DNA from: Thermococcus thermotolerans
Lineage (GTDB): Archaea; Methanobacteriota_B; Thermococci; Thermococcales; Thermococcaceae
DNA length: 64,000 nucleotides
NCBI RefSeq assembly: GCF_024707485.1
Contig: NZ_CP102602.1
Span: 434,001-498,000 of the forward strand
Direction: 5' to 3'
A program made the translations under genes and the position numbers. Of the stretch, positions 44,613-52,952 are shown one piece after another. A model generated the notes under the pieces. The model was given only the letters and a program-made list of their open reading frames with translations, was not told the DNA's origin and did not search any database. Positions within the stretch are counted from its first letter, which is position 1. Each line of letters opens with the position of its first letter.

Positions 44613-45499
44613 TAATCGTCACCGACCCGGAGAGAAAGATACGTCTGCCCTTTTCGAGGGGCATTCTGACGCGCTCAATAACCCTCGCCGGCGTTGAGGT
44701 GGGTATAGCCTACATCATCGCGACGGAGGTTCAGAAGGAGCTCAACGAAGAGAGGCGCAAGCTTGTGACGACCGAGGAAATAAGAGAACTGACGTACAGG
44801 AAGCTCCTTGAGCACGGCCTCAGCGAAGCGGCGAAGCGCTACCTCTTCTGGCGCCAGCTCAGGAGGCTTAAGATACCCATAACCATACTCCTCGGAGGCG
44901 CAACGGGCGTCGGCAAATCGACGATAGCGACCGAGCTGGCCTTCCGCCTCGGTATAAGGAGCGTTATAGGCACGGATACGATAAGAGAGGTCATGAGGAA
45001 GATAATCGCCCCGGAACTGCTGCCCGATTTACATACATCATCGTTCCTTGCATGGAGGACGTTTCACAGCCCCCGGACCGGACGGTCTCCCCTAATAGAC
45101 GGTTTTGAGAATCAGGTTCGGCACGTTTCGGTCGGCATAGCGGCTGTCCTAGAACGGGCATATAAAGAGGGCTTCAACGCAATAATCGAGGGCATTCACC
45201 TTGTCCCGGGCTACGTGGAGCTCAGGGAGAACAGCTTTATGTACGTGATAACGGTCAGCGGGAGAAAGGACTTGGAGGCCAGGTTCTACGAGAGAGCGCG
45301 CTATAGCAAGCGTCCGGCTGATTACTACTTGAAACACCTGGACGCGATAATCGAGATACAGGGATTTATCGTGGACAGGGCGAAGGAGCACGGAATCCCC
45401 ATTATAAACAACGTCGAACTTGAAAAAACTGTCAATGAAATAATGGAGGATATAATGGGACGGCTCATGGAGAGGATGGAGGCGAAGATGAAAATCTAA
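44609..45499 (+). CDS. 2-phosphoglycerate kinase
   Basis: A 296-aa kinase producing 2,3-diphosphoglycerate. An N-terminal ATP-cone-like domain (about 1-85) precedes the kinase domain with P-loop [10 protein letters not shown] near 97-106, then [10 protein letters not shown]. It overlaps the synthetase gene by 4 nt (ATGA). The 3' end runs 35 nt into the convergent phosphoesterase gene. Confidence 0.92.
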   Translation: MIIVTDPERKIRLPFSRGILTRSITLAGVEVGIAYIIATEVQKELNEERRKLVTTEEIRELTYRKLLEHGLSEAAKRYLFWRQLRRLKIPITILLGGATGVGKSTIATELAFRLGIRSVIGTDTIREVMRKIIAPELLPDLHTSSFLAWRTFHSPRTGRSPLIDGFENQVRHVSVGIAAVLERAYKEGFNAIIEGIHLVPGYVELRENSFMYVITVSGRKDLEARFYERARYSKRPADYYLKHLDAIIEIQGFIVDRAKEHGIPIINNVELEKTVNEIMEDIMGRLMERMEAKMKI

Positions 45500-47000
45500 A
45501 GGGTGCCTTTATCTTCCATATCCCCACCAGCCTTCCGGAGCCCCACGTTGCCTGAATCTCGAAGACAACAACCATGTCCCGGTAGACGTCTATCACGTTG
45601 AACGTGTTCCCGTACGGATTTCTATGGAGCTCCCAGCTTATGGAACCTGAATTGACGATGGGCGTTTTCTCGACTTTGAGCCCGAAAGAGTTGCCTCCGT
45701 GGCCGGTCAGCACGAGGTTCGCTTCCCTCTTTGTAATAACGCGAAGGACATCACCAGCATCCTCCAGGAATCCGACCTCTCTGCTTTTGGGTATGGGGAC
45801 TATGTTGTGGTGCATGACTACGACGGTAAAGCTCTCCCTGTACTCTTCGAGGCGCACTGCGAGCTTTCTCTGGCCTATCCTTCCCACGACGCCTATGGGC
45901 GTCTCGTACTGAGCACTTATGACCGGGATGAACGTGAAGCCGCCCAGCTCCTTTATCTCCGGCTCACCGAAGTACTCAAGGAAGAGGTCGTAGCCCAGAT
46001 AGGTTATGTCGTTGTGGCCCGGGACGATCAGCTTTTCCGCTTTTACCCTCTCATAGAACTCGTAGGCCTTCTCGTAGTAGCGCTCTATTCCCATATCCAC
46101 GACGTCGCCACAGTGGATCACAATGTCCGGCTTCAGCTTTTCATTTATCGTCCTGATAGCGTTCTCCAGAACCTTTCTCCTGAAGTATATCCTGTCCGAG
46201 ACGTTGCTCTCGCTCATCTGGATTATCCTGATGAGCCTTTTACCCTTTGGGACGAAGAGCTTTGGCTTCACGGGCCTGTGCTCTTTTACCACCTGCTCGC
46301 CTGTGACGCGCTTTATCCTCACCTCTATCCTTCCGTCATCGTAAAGTGTTATGACGTTGTAGCTGTTGACGTCGCCCTTGCGGGTTTTCCTGCAGGAGGT
46401 ACAGCCCGCGTTGTCCACCACCATGTCCTCGATGCGGTAGACGTTGGGGACGTGTTTATGTCCGCAGGTGTAGAGGTTAACCTCGTGCCTGAGGAGGAGG
46501 TCAAGAACGTCACCTGCATTGAAGAGCACGTTCCTTTCCCTTCCCGTGTCCGGAAGGGGCACGAGGTGATGGTGTGAGGCCACTATCTTAAACTTCCTGT
46601 CCGAGTACTCCTCCAGCTTTTTCTTCAGCCATCTGAACTTGTGGCCGCCAACGCGGCCGTCGCTTAAGTCCGGAATCGTGGAGTCGACCCATATCACGAC
46701 GCCGTCTTTGAACTCAAAGACTCCGTTCAGCGGTCCGATGAACCTTTCAAATAGCGTATAGCCGACGTTCCTGACATCGTGGTTGCCAGGAATGACAACC
46801 AGCGGCTTCTGGATTTTTCTGAGTTCATAGGCCGCCCTCTCGTACTCCTCCCTCAGTCCCTGGTTGGTGACATCTCCGGTGTGGATGACGAAGTCGAAGT
46901 CGGCCCTGTTTATTTCGTTGACTATGAGGTCGTAGGCGTACCCCTTGTAGGCACTCTCGCCCGTTATGTGGGTGTCGCTTATGTGGGCTATTCTTATCAT
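45465..47000 (-). CDS. metallophosphoesterase with two tandem calcineurin-like domains
   Basis: A 511-aa protein. Domain 1 (about 1-260): [36 protein letters not shown], the full metal-site set. Domain 2 (about 262-500): [38 protein letters not shown]. In domain 2 the first DxH is degraded (SES) and GNHD became GHND, so it may be inactive or altered. Such duplication is unusual. Start 47000 after GAGTGATAG; it follows the CBS gene by 5 nt. Confidence 0.85.
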   Translation of the reverse strand: MIRIAHISDTHITGESAYKGYAYDLIVNEINRADFDFVIHTGDVTNQGLREEYERAAYELRKIQKPLVVIPGNHDVRNVGYTLFERFIGPLNGVFEFKDGVVIWVDSTIPDLSDGRVGGHKFRWLKKKLEEYSDRKFKIVASHHHLVPLPDTGRERNVLFNAGDVLDLLLRHEVNLYTCGHKHVPNVYRIEDMVVDNAGCTSCRKTRKGDVNSYNVITLYDDGRIEVRIKRVTGEQVVKEHRPVKPKLFVPKGKRLIRIIQMSESNVSDRIYFRRKVLENAIRTINEKLKPDIVIHCGDVVDMGIERYYEKAYEFYERVKAEKLIVPGHNDITYLGYDLFLEYFGEPEIKELGGFTFIPVISAQYETPIGVVGRIGQRKLAVRLEEYRESFTVVVMHHNIVPIPKSREVGFLEDAGDVLRVITKREANLVLTGHGGNSFGLKVEKTPIVNSGSISWELHRNPYGNTFNVIDVYRDMVVVFEIQATWGSGRLVGIWKIKAPFRFSSSPPSSP

Positions 47001-47005
47001 GGCTA

Positions 47006-47413
47006 TCACTCAGCCGCTATGGCTGTCTCAAGCCTTCTCCTGCTGGCGGTGAGGAGGTCGCTCAGGCTGAATATTCCGACTATCTCCCCATCCTCCTCGA
47101 TGAGCATGTGCTTGATGCCCTTCTTTGCCATCAAATCCAGGACTTCCCTGAGTGGAGTGTTGGAGTCGACGCTTATCAGCTCCCCGCTCATTATTTCCCT
47201 CACGGGGGTTGTGTTGGGGAGCCCGGGGATCACGACCCTCCGTATAACGTCGCTCTTCGTGAAGAAGCCTATGACCTTGCCATTCTCCACGACGACAAGG
47301 GAACCTATGTCGAACTCCACCATGACCTCACAGGCCCGCCGTATGCTATCGTTTGGCTCAACGCCGATGAGCTTTCTCGTCATGTAGACTTTAATAGGGG
47401 CGTTTGTGTCCAT
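47006..47413 (-). CDS. CBS-domain pair protein
   Basis: A 135-aa protein made of two CBS motifs: IKVYMTRKLIGVEPNDSIRR...GSLVVVENGKVIGFFTKSDV and VREIMSGELISVDSNTPLRE...HMLIEEDGEIVGIFSLSDL. Such pairs bind adenosine nucleotides and tune partner proteins. ATG 47413 follows GGTGGTGGG. It is coupled to the phosphoesterase gene, a plausible partner. Confidence 0.88.
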   Translation of the reverse strand: MDTNAPIKVYMTRKLIGVEPNDSIRRACEVMVEFDIGSLVVVENGKVIGFFTKSDVIRRVVIPGLPNTTPVREIMSGELISVDSNTPLREVLDLMAKKGIKHMLIEEDGEIVGIFSLSDLLTASRRRLETAIAAE

Positions 47414-47457
47414 CCCACCACCCAAAATAAAAATGGGGGAACATCGTATATAACGTT

Positions 47458-48249
47458 TCACAGGTGGACGGTCTCAACCTCAAATGTATCCTCGCGGATG
47501 CGCACGCAGAATGCCGTTTCGTTTGGAACCACCTCGTATTCCGCCGGATAGTAGAGCTCCAGGGTTGATGAGACCACCGCGAAGAGGTTCTCCCTTCTCA
47601 GGAGCAGAAGCTTGCCGTAGTCGTAGTTCAGGGAGTTCTCCATGTAGCTCTCACTCATCCTTGCCGTAATAAACGCGATGAAGTCTCCCCCCGAGCGGTG
47701 GAAGAGGGTCACGGTGTTGAAGAGGGACTTTGTGGTCTCCTCGATTGTCCTGTAGTGGACCAGCAGGTTGCTCAGGGTCGGGCTCTGGAGCCTTCTGCAG
47801 AGGTATGCTCCAAAGACGTAGGTGTCCGAGACGTTTTCAAGCTCCTTCTCATCGAGGTCGGCCAGCTCTATGATGCGGGACTTGTCAAGGTCGCCGTTGT
47901 GGAGGAGCCAGAATGTAAAGCCGTGCCTTGAGGAGAATGCAAAGGGCTGGACGTTGAAGAGGCTCTTAACGCCCTGAGACGCCGCCCGGGAGTGCACCAT
48001 AAGCGTCACAAAACCTGTGAGCTCATCCCGCAGGGCCTTCACAGCTTCGGCGTCCTCGAATATGGGCCTCATCGACCGGTAGTGCCTCACGGTTCCATCT
48101 TTCAGGAGCACGTAGCCCCAGCCGTCGCGGTGTTGCTTTCCCCTCCCGCGTTTTTCCTTGTACGGGTCATTTTCAGATGCTTTGACTATCGCGTCAAGGA
48201 GAGGGACGATTTCTCTACCCTCCCCGGTGGCGAAGAGTATTCGACACAT
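47458..48249 (-). CDS. class II glutamine amidotransferase-like protein
   Basis: A 263-aa Ntn-hydrolase. Cys2 after the initiator Met (MCRILFATG) is the nucleophile, which fixes the start at 48249 (GGTGA upstream) rather than 48258. The motifs HRDGWGYVL and MVHSRAASQG and LLHNGDLDKS match the GATase domain of YafJ/EgtC-like proteins. The synthase partner is not encoded nearby, so the acceptor is unknown. Confidence 0.83.
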   Translation of the reverse strand: MCRILFATGEGREIVPLLDAIVKASENDPYKEKRGRGKQHRDGWGYVLLKDGTVRHYRSMRPIFEDAEAVKALRDELTGFVTLMVHSRAASQGVKSLFNVQPFAFSSRHGFTFWLLHNGDLDKSRIIELADLDEKELENVSDTYVFGAYLCRRLQSPTLSNLLVHYRTIEETTKSLFNTVTLFHRSGGDFIAFITARMSESYMENSLNYDYGKLLLLRRENLFAVVSSTLELYYPAEYEVVPNETAFCVRIREDTFEVETVHL

Positions 48250-48317
48250 GTTTTTCACCGAGGGTTAATTCTCGGGTGTCCCCAAAAGCTTTTAGGTCTC
48301 GGAGAGTAAGAAACCCC

Positions 48318-49058
48318 ATGCTGCTGAGGGAGATTAAACGAAGGGCACTGGATATAATAGACGAGGACTTCCGGTTAATCGACTTCTCCTTTGCACTTCC
48401 GTACAGCTACGTTCTCATCGAAGGGAAGCGCGGTTTAGCGCTGGGCGTGGCCATGACACTGCCCGAAGAGGTTGGCAGGTATCAAAACTCAATCAAAGAA
48501 CCCTCACTGGAGGGATTTATCCACAAGGCAGACAGCCTCAACGTGATCGAAAGGACCCTTGGGGTTGCCGCCATAAACGCCCTTTCCCAGTACCTCCTGA
48601 ATGTATCAAACGCCCCGAAGGGAGATGTTGTTGAACTTCTGGAGGATGATGTTGAAAAGGTCGCGGTCATTGGAAACATGCCCCCGGTTGTTTCGAGCCT
48701 TCGTGAGAGGGGATTCGAGGTTCTGGTTTTTGAGCGGAATCCCAAGCTCTGGGACAGAGAAACATTAAGCGATGCCCTTGAGTACTGGCTCCTTCCGGAG
48801 GTGGATGCCCTCATAGTCAGCGGCTCGGCAGTAGTCAACGGAACCCTCGACATGATGCTGGACAGGGCGAAGAGGGCCAAGCTATTTGTCCTTACCGGCC
48901 CAAGTGCCCAGCTCCTCCCGGATTTCCTGAGGGGCACAGGAGTAACACACCTTGCATCGATGAACGTTGTGGACGTCAAGTCTGCCCTCGTGAGGCTCAA
49001 ACTCGGCTCCTTCAGGGGTTTTGAGGCGGGGAGCAGAAAGTACGTTCTGGAGGTATGA
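48318..49058 (+). CDS. DUF364 family protein (DUF4213 N-terminal domain)
   Basis: A 246-aa protein with a DUF4213-like N-terminal domain and a Rossmann-like DUF364 domain (VAVIGNMPPVVSSLRERGFEVLVFERNP; ALIVSGSAVVNGTLD; VLTGPSAQLLPDF). The family is suspected in metal or chelate handling. The TATA-like CTTTTAGG at about 48291 is only about 25 bp before the ATG, so the message seems leaderless. Confidence 0.8.
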   Translation: MLLREIKRRALDIIDEDFRLIDFSFALPYSYVLIEGKRGLALGVAMTLPEEVGRYQNSIKEPSLEGFIHKADSLNVIERTLGVAAINALSQYLLNVSNAPKGDVVELLEDDVEKVAVIGNMPPVVSSLRERGFEVLVFERNPKLWDRETLSDALEYWLLPEVDALIVSGSAVVNGTLDMMLDRAKRAKLFVLTGPSAQLLPDFLRGTGVTHLASMNVVDVKSALVRLKLGSFRGFEAGSRKYVLEV

Positions 49059-49933
49059 GCATGGAGGAGCTCAGGGAAGCCGTGCTCAACGTTCTCAGGA
49101 AGGTGCGCGCTCACAGGAGCCTCTACGTCAGGAACGAAGAGGCAGTAAAACAGCACCTCATCGGTGAGATTTTTCAGGCGCTCGGCTGGGACTGGAACAA
49201 CCCGGAGGAGGTTCGGCCGGAGGAGAGAACCGAGGATGGAAGGGCCGACTACGCCCTTATCCTGGACGGAGAGGTCTTTGCCTACGTCGAGGCAAAGAAC
49301 ATGGGTGTGAACATCTTGAAAAGGGACGAGCCGCTCCGCCAGCTGGCTAGGTACTGCTTCAACTCCGGTGTTGGGTACGGGATTCTCACGAATGGCACGG
49401 TCTGGATAGTGGTCAAGGCATTTGAGCAGGGGTCCCGCCTCTGGGACAGGGTTCTGGTTGCTGTAAACATTGAGGAGGAGCCCCCCGAGAGGGCTGTTCT
49501 CAAGCTCTCCCTGCTCTCCAAATCAAAGATAAGGAACATTGAGAGGCTTTCTTCCCTGTTCAAGGCGCTGGAGCTGAGCTTTGAGGGGCTGAGGAGGGAG
49601 GGTTATTCGGAAAAGACCCTCGTTGAGTATCTGACCTCCCGCGAGGGCTCCACGACGATCCCTGTGGGGGGACTCCGGGGGGACGAAGAGCCCAAGGCGG
49701 CTTACGTATATGATAACGGCTGGAAGCTCCTGCCCCTACCAGAGAATAGCATCAAAGGCGTTCTCCTTGCGGTTCTGCTGTACATGGAGAAGAAATCGTC
49801 GGGTTACCAGCGGGAGGAGATAAGAAAGGCCTACGAGCACCTCAGAACGCTTAGGCTAGACCCAAAAACGGCCCTGGAGATACTCCGGAAGCTTGAGGAA
49901 GAGGAAAGGCTGAGAATAGCCGTGGAGCTTTAG
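49055..49933 (+). CDS. HsdR N-terminal-like nuclease domain protein
   Basis: A 292-aa protein. Residues about 20-140 match the type I restriction endonuclease R-subunit N-terminal domain: LIGEIFQALGWDW, then DGRADYALILDGEVFAYVEAKN with the PD-(D/E)xK catalytic residues and a following QLARYC. A charged C-terminal helical domain follows instead of helicase motifs, and no methylase or specificity gene is nearby. It overlaps the DUF364 gene by ATGA. Either an orphan nuclease or a core DNA-repair protein. Confidence 0.72.
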   Translation: MSMEELREAVLNVLRKVRAHRSLYVRNEEAVKQHLIGEIFQALGWDWNNPEEVRPEERTEDGRADYALILDGEVFAYVEAKNMGVNILKRDEPLRQLARYCFNSGVGYGILTNGTVWIVVKAFEQGSRLWDRVLVAVNIEEEPPERAVLKLSLLSKSKIRNIERLSSLFKALELSFEGLRREGYSEKTLVEYLTSREGSTTIPVGGLRGDEEPKAAYVYDNGWKLLPLPENSIKGVLLAVLLYMEKKSSGYQREEIRKAYEHLRTLRLDPKTALEILRKLEEEERLRIAVEL

Positions 49934-50922
49934 ACGACCTTCCAGAGCTCGTCGCTTTCGGGCCTCTCAAGAGGCCTCTCCCTTCCATTCTCGACGATTA
50001 CCTTTACACCCGGGTCTTCCACGAACTCACCTATGACTGCGGCGTTTATGCCCTTCCTCCTCAGGGCATTGACGACTGCATCGACCCTTTCTTTGGGTGC
50101 GGCTATCATCAGGGTTCCGGAGCTTATCAGTGCCAGCGGGTCCAGGTTGTAGAACCCGCATATCTTCAGAGTCTCTTCCCTGATGGGAATCCTCTCCCGG
50201 TAAACGCGGAAGCCTATCCCTGCGGCATCCGCCATCTCGTGGAGCCCGTTGGCTATGCCTCCTTCCGTCGGGTCGTGCATGGCATGGACGCCGACCTCGT
50301 TGGCCGTGAGTGCATCTTCCACAACGCTTATCATCTCGATGAAAGACCTGGCTTTTTCCACGAACTCCCTACCGAAGGCCCTCTCCAGCTCTCCGCTTCT
50401 CTCGCTGGCTATTATCGACGTCCCCTCAAGGCCGGCCCATTTGGTGACGATAATGGCATCCCCCGGCTTGGCTCCATTGGAGGTTACGAGCTTCTCCCTC
50501 TCAACCTCCCCGAGCATCGTTCCTACCACTATCGGCCTCTCCAGGCCGGGAGTTACCTCGGTGTGACCGCCGACTATGGCAACCCCGAGCTTCGATGCAC
50601 TCTCGTGGAGCTCGCGCATTATCTCTGTGAGGAGACTCTCATCGGCGCCCTCTGGGAGGAGTATGCTCACCAGAAACCACTTTGGTTTCGCTCCAAACGT
50701 AGCTACGTCGTTGGCGTTAATATGGACTGCGTAGAAGCCTATCCCCTTTTCAGCCCCCGTTATCGGGTCTGTCGATGCCACGAGAATGGAAGAACCGAAA
50801 TCAATGGCGGCGGCATCTATGCCCAGGTCGGCGCCGATTATAACCCTCTCCCCTCTAGCCCCGAGATGGTTAAAAACCAGCTCCCTGAGCTTCTCCGGAG
50901 GGATTTTACCTGGAGGCAGCAT
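49930..50922 (-). CDS. AIR synthase-related protein (HypE/PurM superfamily)
   Basis: A 330-aa ATP-binding protein: GADLGIDAAAIDFG (N-terminal metal/phosphate loop), DPITGAEKGIGFYAVHINANDVATFGAKP and HDPTEGGIANGLHEMADA are PurM-fold signatures. The HypE C-terminal Cys is absent (it ends ELWKVV), so it is not a hydrogenase cyanyl carrier. Substrate unknown. ATG 50922 starts 1 nt after the stop of the coiled-coil gene; a TTG 15 nt upstream is an alternative. Confidence 0.85.
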   Translation of the reverse strand: MLPPGKIPPEKLRELVFNHLGARGERVIIGADLGIDAAAIDFGSSILVASTDPITGAEKGIGFYAVHINANDVATFGAKPKWFLVSILLPEGADESLLTEIMRELHESASKLGVAIVGGHTEVTPGLERPIVVGTMLGEVEREKLVTSNGAKPGDAIIVTKWAGLEGTSIIASERSGELERAFGREFVEKARSFIEMISVVEDALTANEVGVHAMHDPTEGGIANGLHEMADAAGIGFRVYRERIPIREETLKICGFYNLDPLALISSGTLMIAAPKERVDAVVNALRRKGINAAVIGEFVEDPGVKVIVENGRERPLERPESDELWKVV

Positions 50923-50923
50923 T

Positions 50924-51121
50924 TCAGACTTCCTCAAGCTTCTTCTTGACTTCCTCGGTGTGTCTCTTGGTCTCCTCCAGTGTGTTCCTCAGCTGGGCGA
51001 GCTCAAGTTTGAGCTCCCCGAGTGTCTTGTTCATCTGATAGAAGGCGAAGACCATTATTGCGATCAGAATGAGCCCGAGGGTTATGCTTATCCACCCGCT
51101 CGGGGTCGATGCGTATGGCAT
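50924..51121 (-). CDS. small single-span membrane protein with coiled coil
   Basis: A 65-aa protein: transmembrane helix about 10-30 then a continuous coiled coil (MNKTLGELKLELAQLRNTLE...). The layout repeats in the 74-aa protein at 54376. ATG 51121 has AGGAGGTG 5 nt upstream and lies 2 nt after the ArsR stop. It could be a sensor or scaffold coupled to the regulator; no family recognised. Confidence 0.7.
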   Translation of the reverse strand: MPYASTPSGWISITLGLILIAIMVFAFYQMNKTLGELKLELAQLRNTLEETKRHTEEVKKKLEEV

Positions 51122-51123
51122 TA

Positions 51124-51420
51124 TCACACCTCCTTAAGGTTCTTTATAGTCTCATTATCAACGACGAACTTAAACGGCTTTGCCCGGTAGTACTTCTTTG
51201 CCCTGGGGTCGTTGGGCTCCAGACGGAGCTCGCTCTCGACTAGGTTGGCCTTTTCAAGCTTTTTGAGATGGAGGTAGAGCAACTGGCGGGAAATGCCGAG
51301 TGTCTTGGCCAGTTCATAAACGTACCACTCCTTTTCGCAGAGCATTTTGAGTATCTTTACCCTAACAGGGGAACTCAGGGCCTCTGCAATCACTGTTATT
51401 TCCTGTATGCTCTCGACCAT
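51124..51420 (-). CDS. ArsR-family winged helix-turn-helix regulator
   Basis: A 98-aa regulator: SPVRVKILKMLCEKEWYVYELAKTLG then ISRQLLYLHLKKLEKANLV is the recognition helix region. No CxC metal site of classic ArsR sensors is present. It is the first gene of the unit with the coiled-coil and AIR synthase-like proteins. Its own promoter holds ACATAGGT/CCATAGGA half-sites spaced as in two other promoters nearby. Confidence 0.88.
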   Translation of the reverse strand: MVESIQEITVIAEALSSPVRVKILKMLCEKEWYVYELAKTLGISRQLLYLHLKKLEKANLVESELRLEPNDPRAKKYYRAKPFKFVVDNETIKNLKEV

Positions 51421-51440
51421 CTCGCATCACTCTTGGCCTT

Positions 51441-51490
51441 CCATAGGACAGCGGACTCTTACATAGGTTGGATGGAGAAAATAAAAAGCT
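51441..51490 (-). promoter_or_regulatory. ArsR promoter with paired degenerate operator sites
   Basis: Minus-strand TATA box AGCTTTTTATTT at about 51478-51489. Between it and the gene lie ACATAGGT (51461-51468) and CCATAGGA (51441-51448), centres exactly 20 bp apart, a weak match of the ACATATGT pairs at 52844-52871 and 55383-55410. Confidence 0.5.
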
Positions 51491-51496
51491 TTCGAA

Positions 51497-51673
51497 TCAG
51501 CGCTTCAGGAGGGCGTAAAGCAGGGCACCAAGGAGCACGAGGGGGAGCAGCAGTAGAGCAATGCGGGCGAAGAGAATGAATATGGCAAATATTCCAAAGC
51601 CCCACCACATCCACCAGAGTCCTCTTCTTCCAAAGCCGGGGCGCGTTATTGGGCCTCCAAACCCTCTTGGCAT
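51497..51673 (-). CDS. small Gly/Trp-rich single-pass membrane protein (58 aa)
   Basis: MPRGFGGPITRPGFGRRG followed by a Trp-rich stretch and a long hydrophobic helix (about 24-55). No family recognised. ATG 51673 has GGAGGG 6 nt upstream; ATG 51679, which overlaps the preceding stop (ATGA), is an alternative. It is the last gene of the DUF2202 unit. Confidence 0.55.
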   Translation of the reverse strand: MPRGFGGPITRPGFGRRGLWWMWWGFGIFAIFILFARIALLLLPLVLLGALLYALLKR

Positions 51674-51675
51674 AG

Positions 51676-51978
51676 TCATCCCTCCAGGTAGAGCCAGCCA
51701 ACAACGCTCTCGCCGCAGTCCAGCGTCACCTTTATCCCAAACGGGGTCTGGTAGGCACTCCCAATGGAGAGCTTCTCCAAGGAGCAACCTCCAACAACTT
51801 TTCCGATGTAGTTTCCGTGCTCATCAACGAGCTTGAGGACAGTTCCGCGTGATGTCTCGTACCTCTCAACGATCACGCGCCCGAGAAGTTCCAGCGCGTC
51901 GTCCCTCACCTCGTCAACATCGATCTCTTCAACGGGAAACTCACCAAACTCAACGAAGTGCCAGGCTTTAGCTTCCAT
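51676..51978 (-). CDS. unknown soluble protein of the DUF2202 unit (100 aa)
   Basis: I do not recognise the family. The 100-aa product is mostly beta-strand (VIVERYETSRGTVLKLVDEHGNYIGKVVGG) and has two cysteines (GGCSLEK, LDCGES). ATG 51978 is preceded by GAGGAGGG. It lies 41 nt after the DUF2202 gene and overlaps or abuts the next small gene, so it is part of that operon. Confidence 0.6.
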   Translation of the reverse strand: MEAKAWHFVEFGEFPVEEIDVDEVRDDALELLGRVIVERYETSRGTVLKLVDEHGNYIGKVVGGCSLEKLSIGSAYQTPFGIKVTLDCGESVVGWLYLEG

Positions 51979-52019
51979 CACCAACCCTCCTCTTTGTAAA
52001 TAGGAATAAAAAGAAAGCT

Positions 52020-52820
52020 TCAGATAGGCATTCCAATCCTCTGGGCGAGCCCGTTCATCCACGCCCAGGCGTGCCTGAAGGCGCTGGTTATACCCGCCAC
52101 AATGCCCCCTTCCTGCATTCCTCCCGCCTGTCCGTGGGCGGCCATCATGCCGTGACCTCCGTATCCGTGACTGGGTGTCGTGCCGATAACGCTCTGGTAG
52201 TAGTCCTCACTCACAACCTGCGGCTCGTAGGTCACCCCGTAGGCCTCAAGCTGGCCCGTGAAGGCCCTGAGGTGGTTCTCACTGCCAGCCATGAGGTTCT
52301 CATAGACGAGTTTTATGTCCTCGTTGTCGGTCTGGGCTATCCTCTCCTGGAGATCCACTATGTCGGTCTCCTCTATCAGTGCCCCAACCTTGAGGGCATC
52401 GACAACGCTCCCGCCCCCCATCTCGATGAGCCGGTCGTAGAGGGCCTGCAGGTCGGGGTTAGTAAAGACCCCTATCTCATCGCTGGCCGGATCGGTGAGG
52501 TTGTACTTCTCCAGCAGACTCAGCACGGCGTCCATGTGCTTCTGCTCGCTCTGGGCGATGTTGTAAAACACCTGAAGGCCGTAGGTTTCGTATATCGTTA
52601 GGTAGACGTCCCTTGCGAGCTTTTCCTCCTCGCGCATGTAAAGCAGTCCATCAATCTCCTCCTGACTCAGGTCTGAGTAGTAAGTGTCAAGGACACTGTT
52701 CGTCGCTGGAGCGGTTGTTTGGGATGCGTACGGGTTCGGCCCTGGAGTTCCCATGTACGCTGAAACCGCCCCAATGGACATTCCCACCAGCAGGGCTATC
52801 AGCCCAATTCCAAACCACAT
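52020..52820 (-). CDS. secreted DUF2202 ferritin-like protein
   Basis: A 266-aa protein with an N-terminal signal/anchor helix (about 2-22) and a DUF2202 domain: EEIDGLLYMREEEKLARDVY and IAQSEQKHMDAV, with later ALIEETDIVDL and GSENHLRAF, give two E...ExxH sets of a ferritin-like di-metal four-helix bundle. The C-terminus is rich in His, Gly and Met (HGYGGHGMMAAHG), a probable extra metal-binding tail. It likely binds or oxidises metal outside the cell. Its promoter carries the paired ACATATGT sites. Confidence 0.85.
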   Translation of the reverse strand: MWFGIGLIALLVGMSIGAVSAYMGTPGPNPYASQTTAPATNSVLDTYYSDLSQEEIDGLLYMREEEKLARDVYLTIYETYGLQVFYNIAQSEQKHMDAVLSLLEKYNLTDPASDEIGVFTNPDLQALYDRLIEMGGGSVVDALKVGALIEETDIVDLQERIAQTDNEDIKLVYENLMAGSENHLRAFTGQLEAYGVTYEPQVVSEDYYQSVIGTTPSHGYGGHGMMAAHGQAGGMQEGGIVAGITSAFRHAWAWMNGLAQRIGMPI

Positions 52821-52843
52821 CTTTCTCCTGGTCTCAACCTCCT

Positions 52844-52887
52844 ACATGTGTAAGCTCAATATTACATATGTGCGAGGTCTTATAAAG
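52844..52887 (-). promoter_or_regulatory. DUF2202 promoter with paired ACATATGT-like operator
   Basis: Minus-strand TATA CTTTATAAG at about 52879-52887, then TTACATATGT (52862-52871) and ACATGTGT (52844-52851). The centres are 20 bp apart, and the TATA-to-first-site distance is about 16 bp, the same as in the 55.4-kb promoter. Confidence 0.65.
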
Positions 52888-52952
52888 TTTTCGGTTAGAA
52901 GAGCCAGAAGGAATTGCCCGATCCAAACTATAAAAAGAAATGAGGAGGGATT

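Noticed and set aside
49930-50922. Hydrogenase maturation protein HypE
   Set aside because: The PurM fold is clear, but the C-terminal cysteine that carries the cyano group is missing and no hyp genes are nearby.
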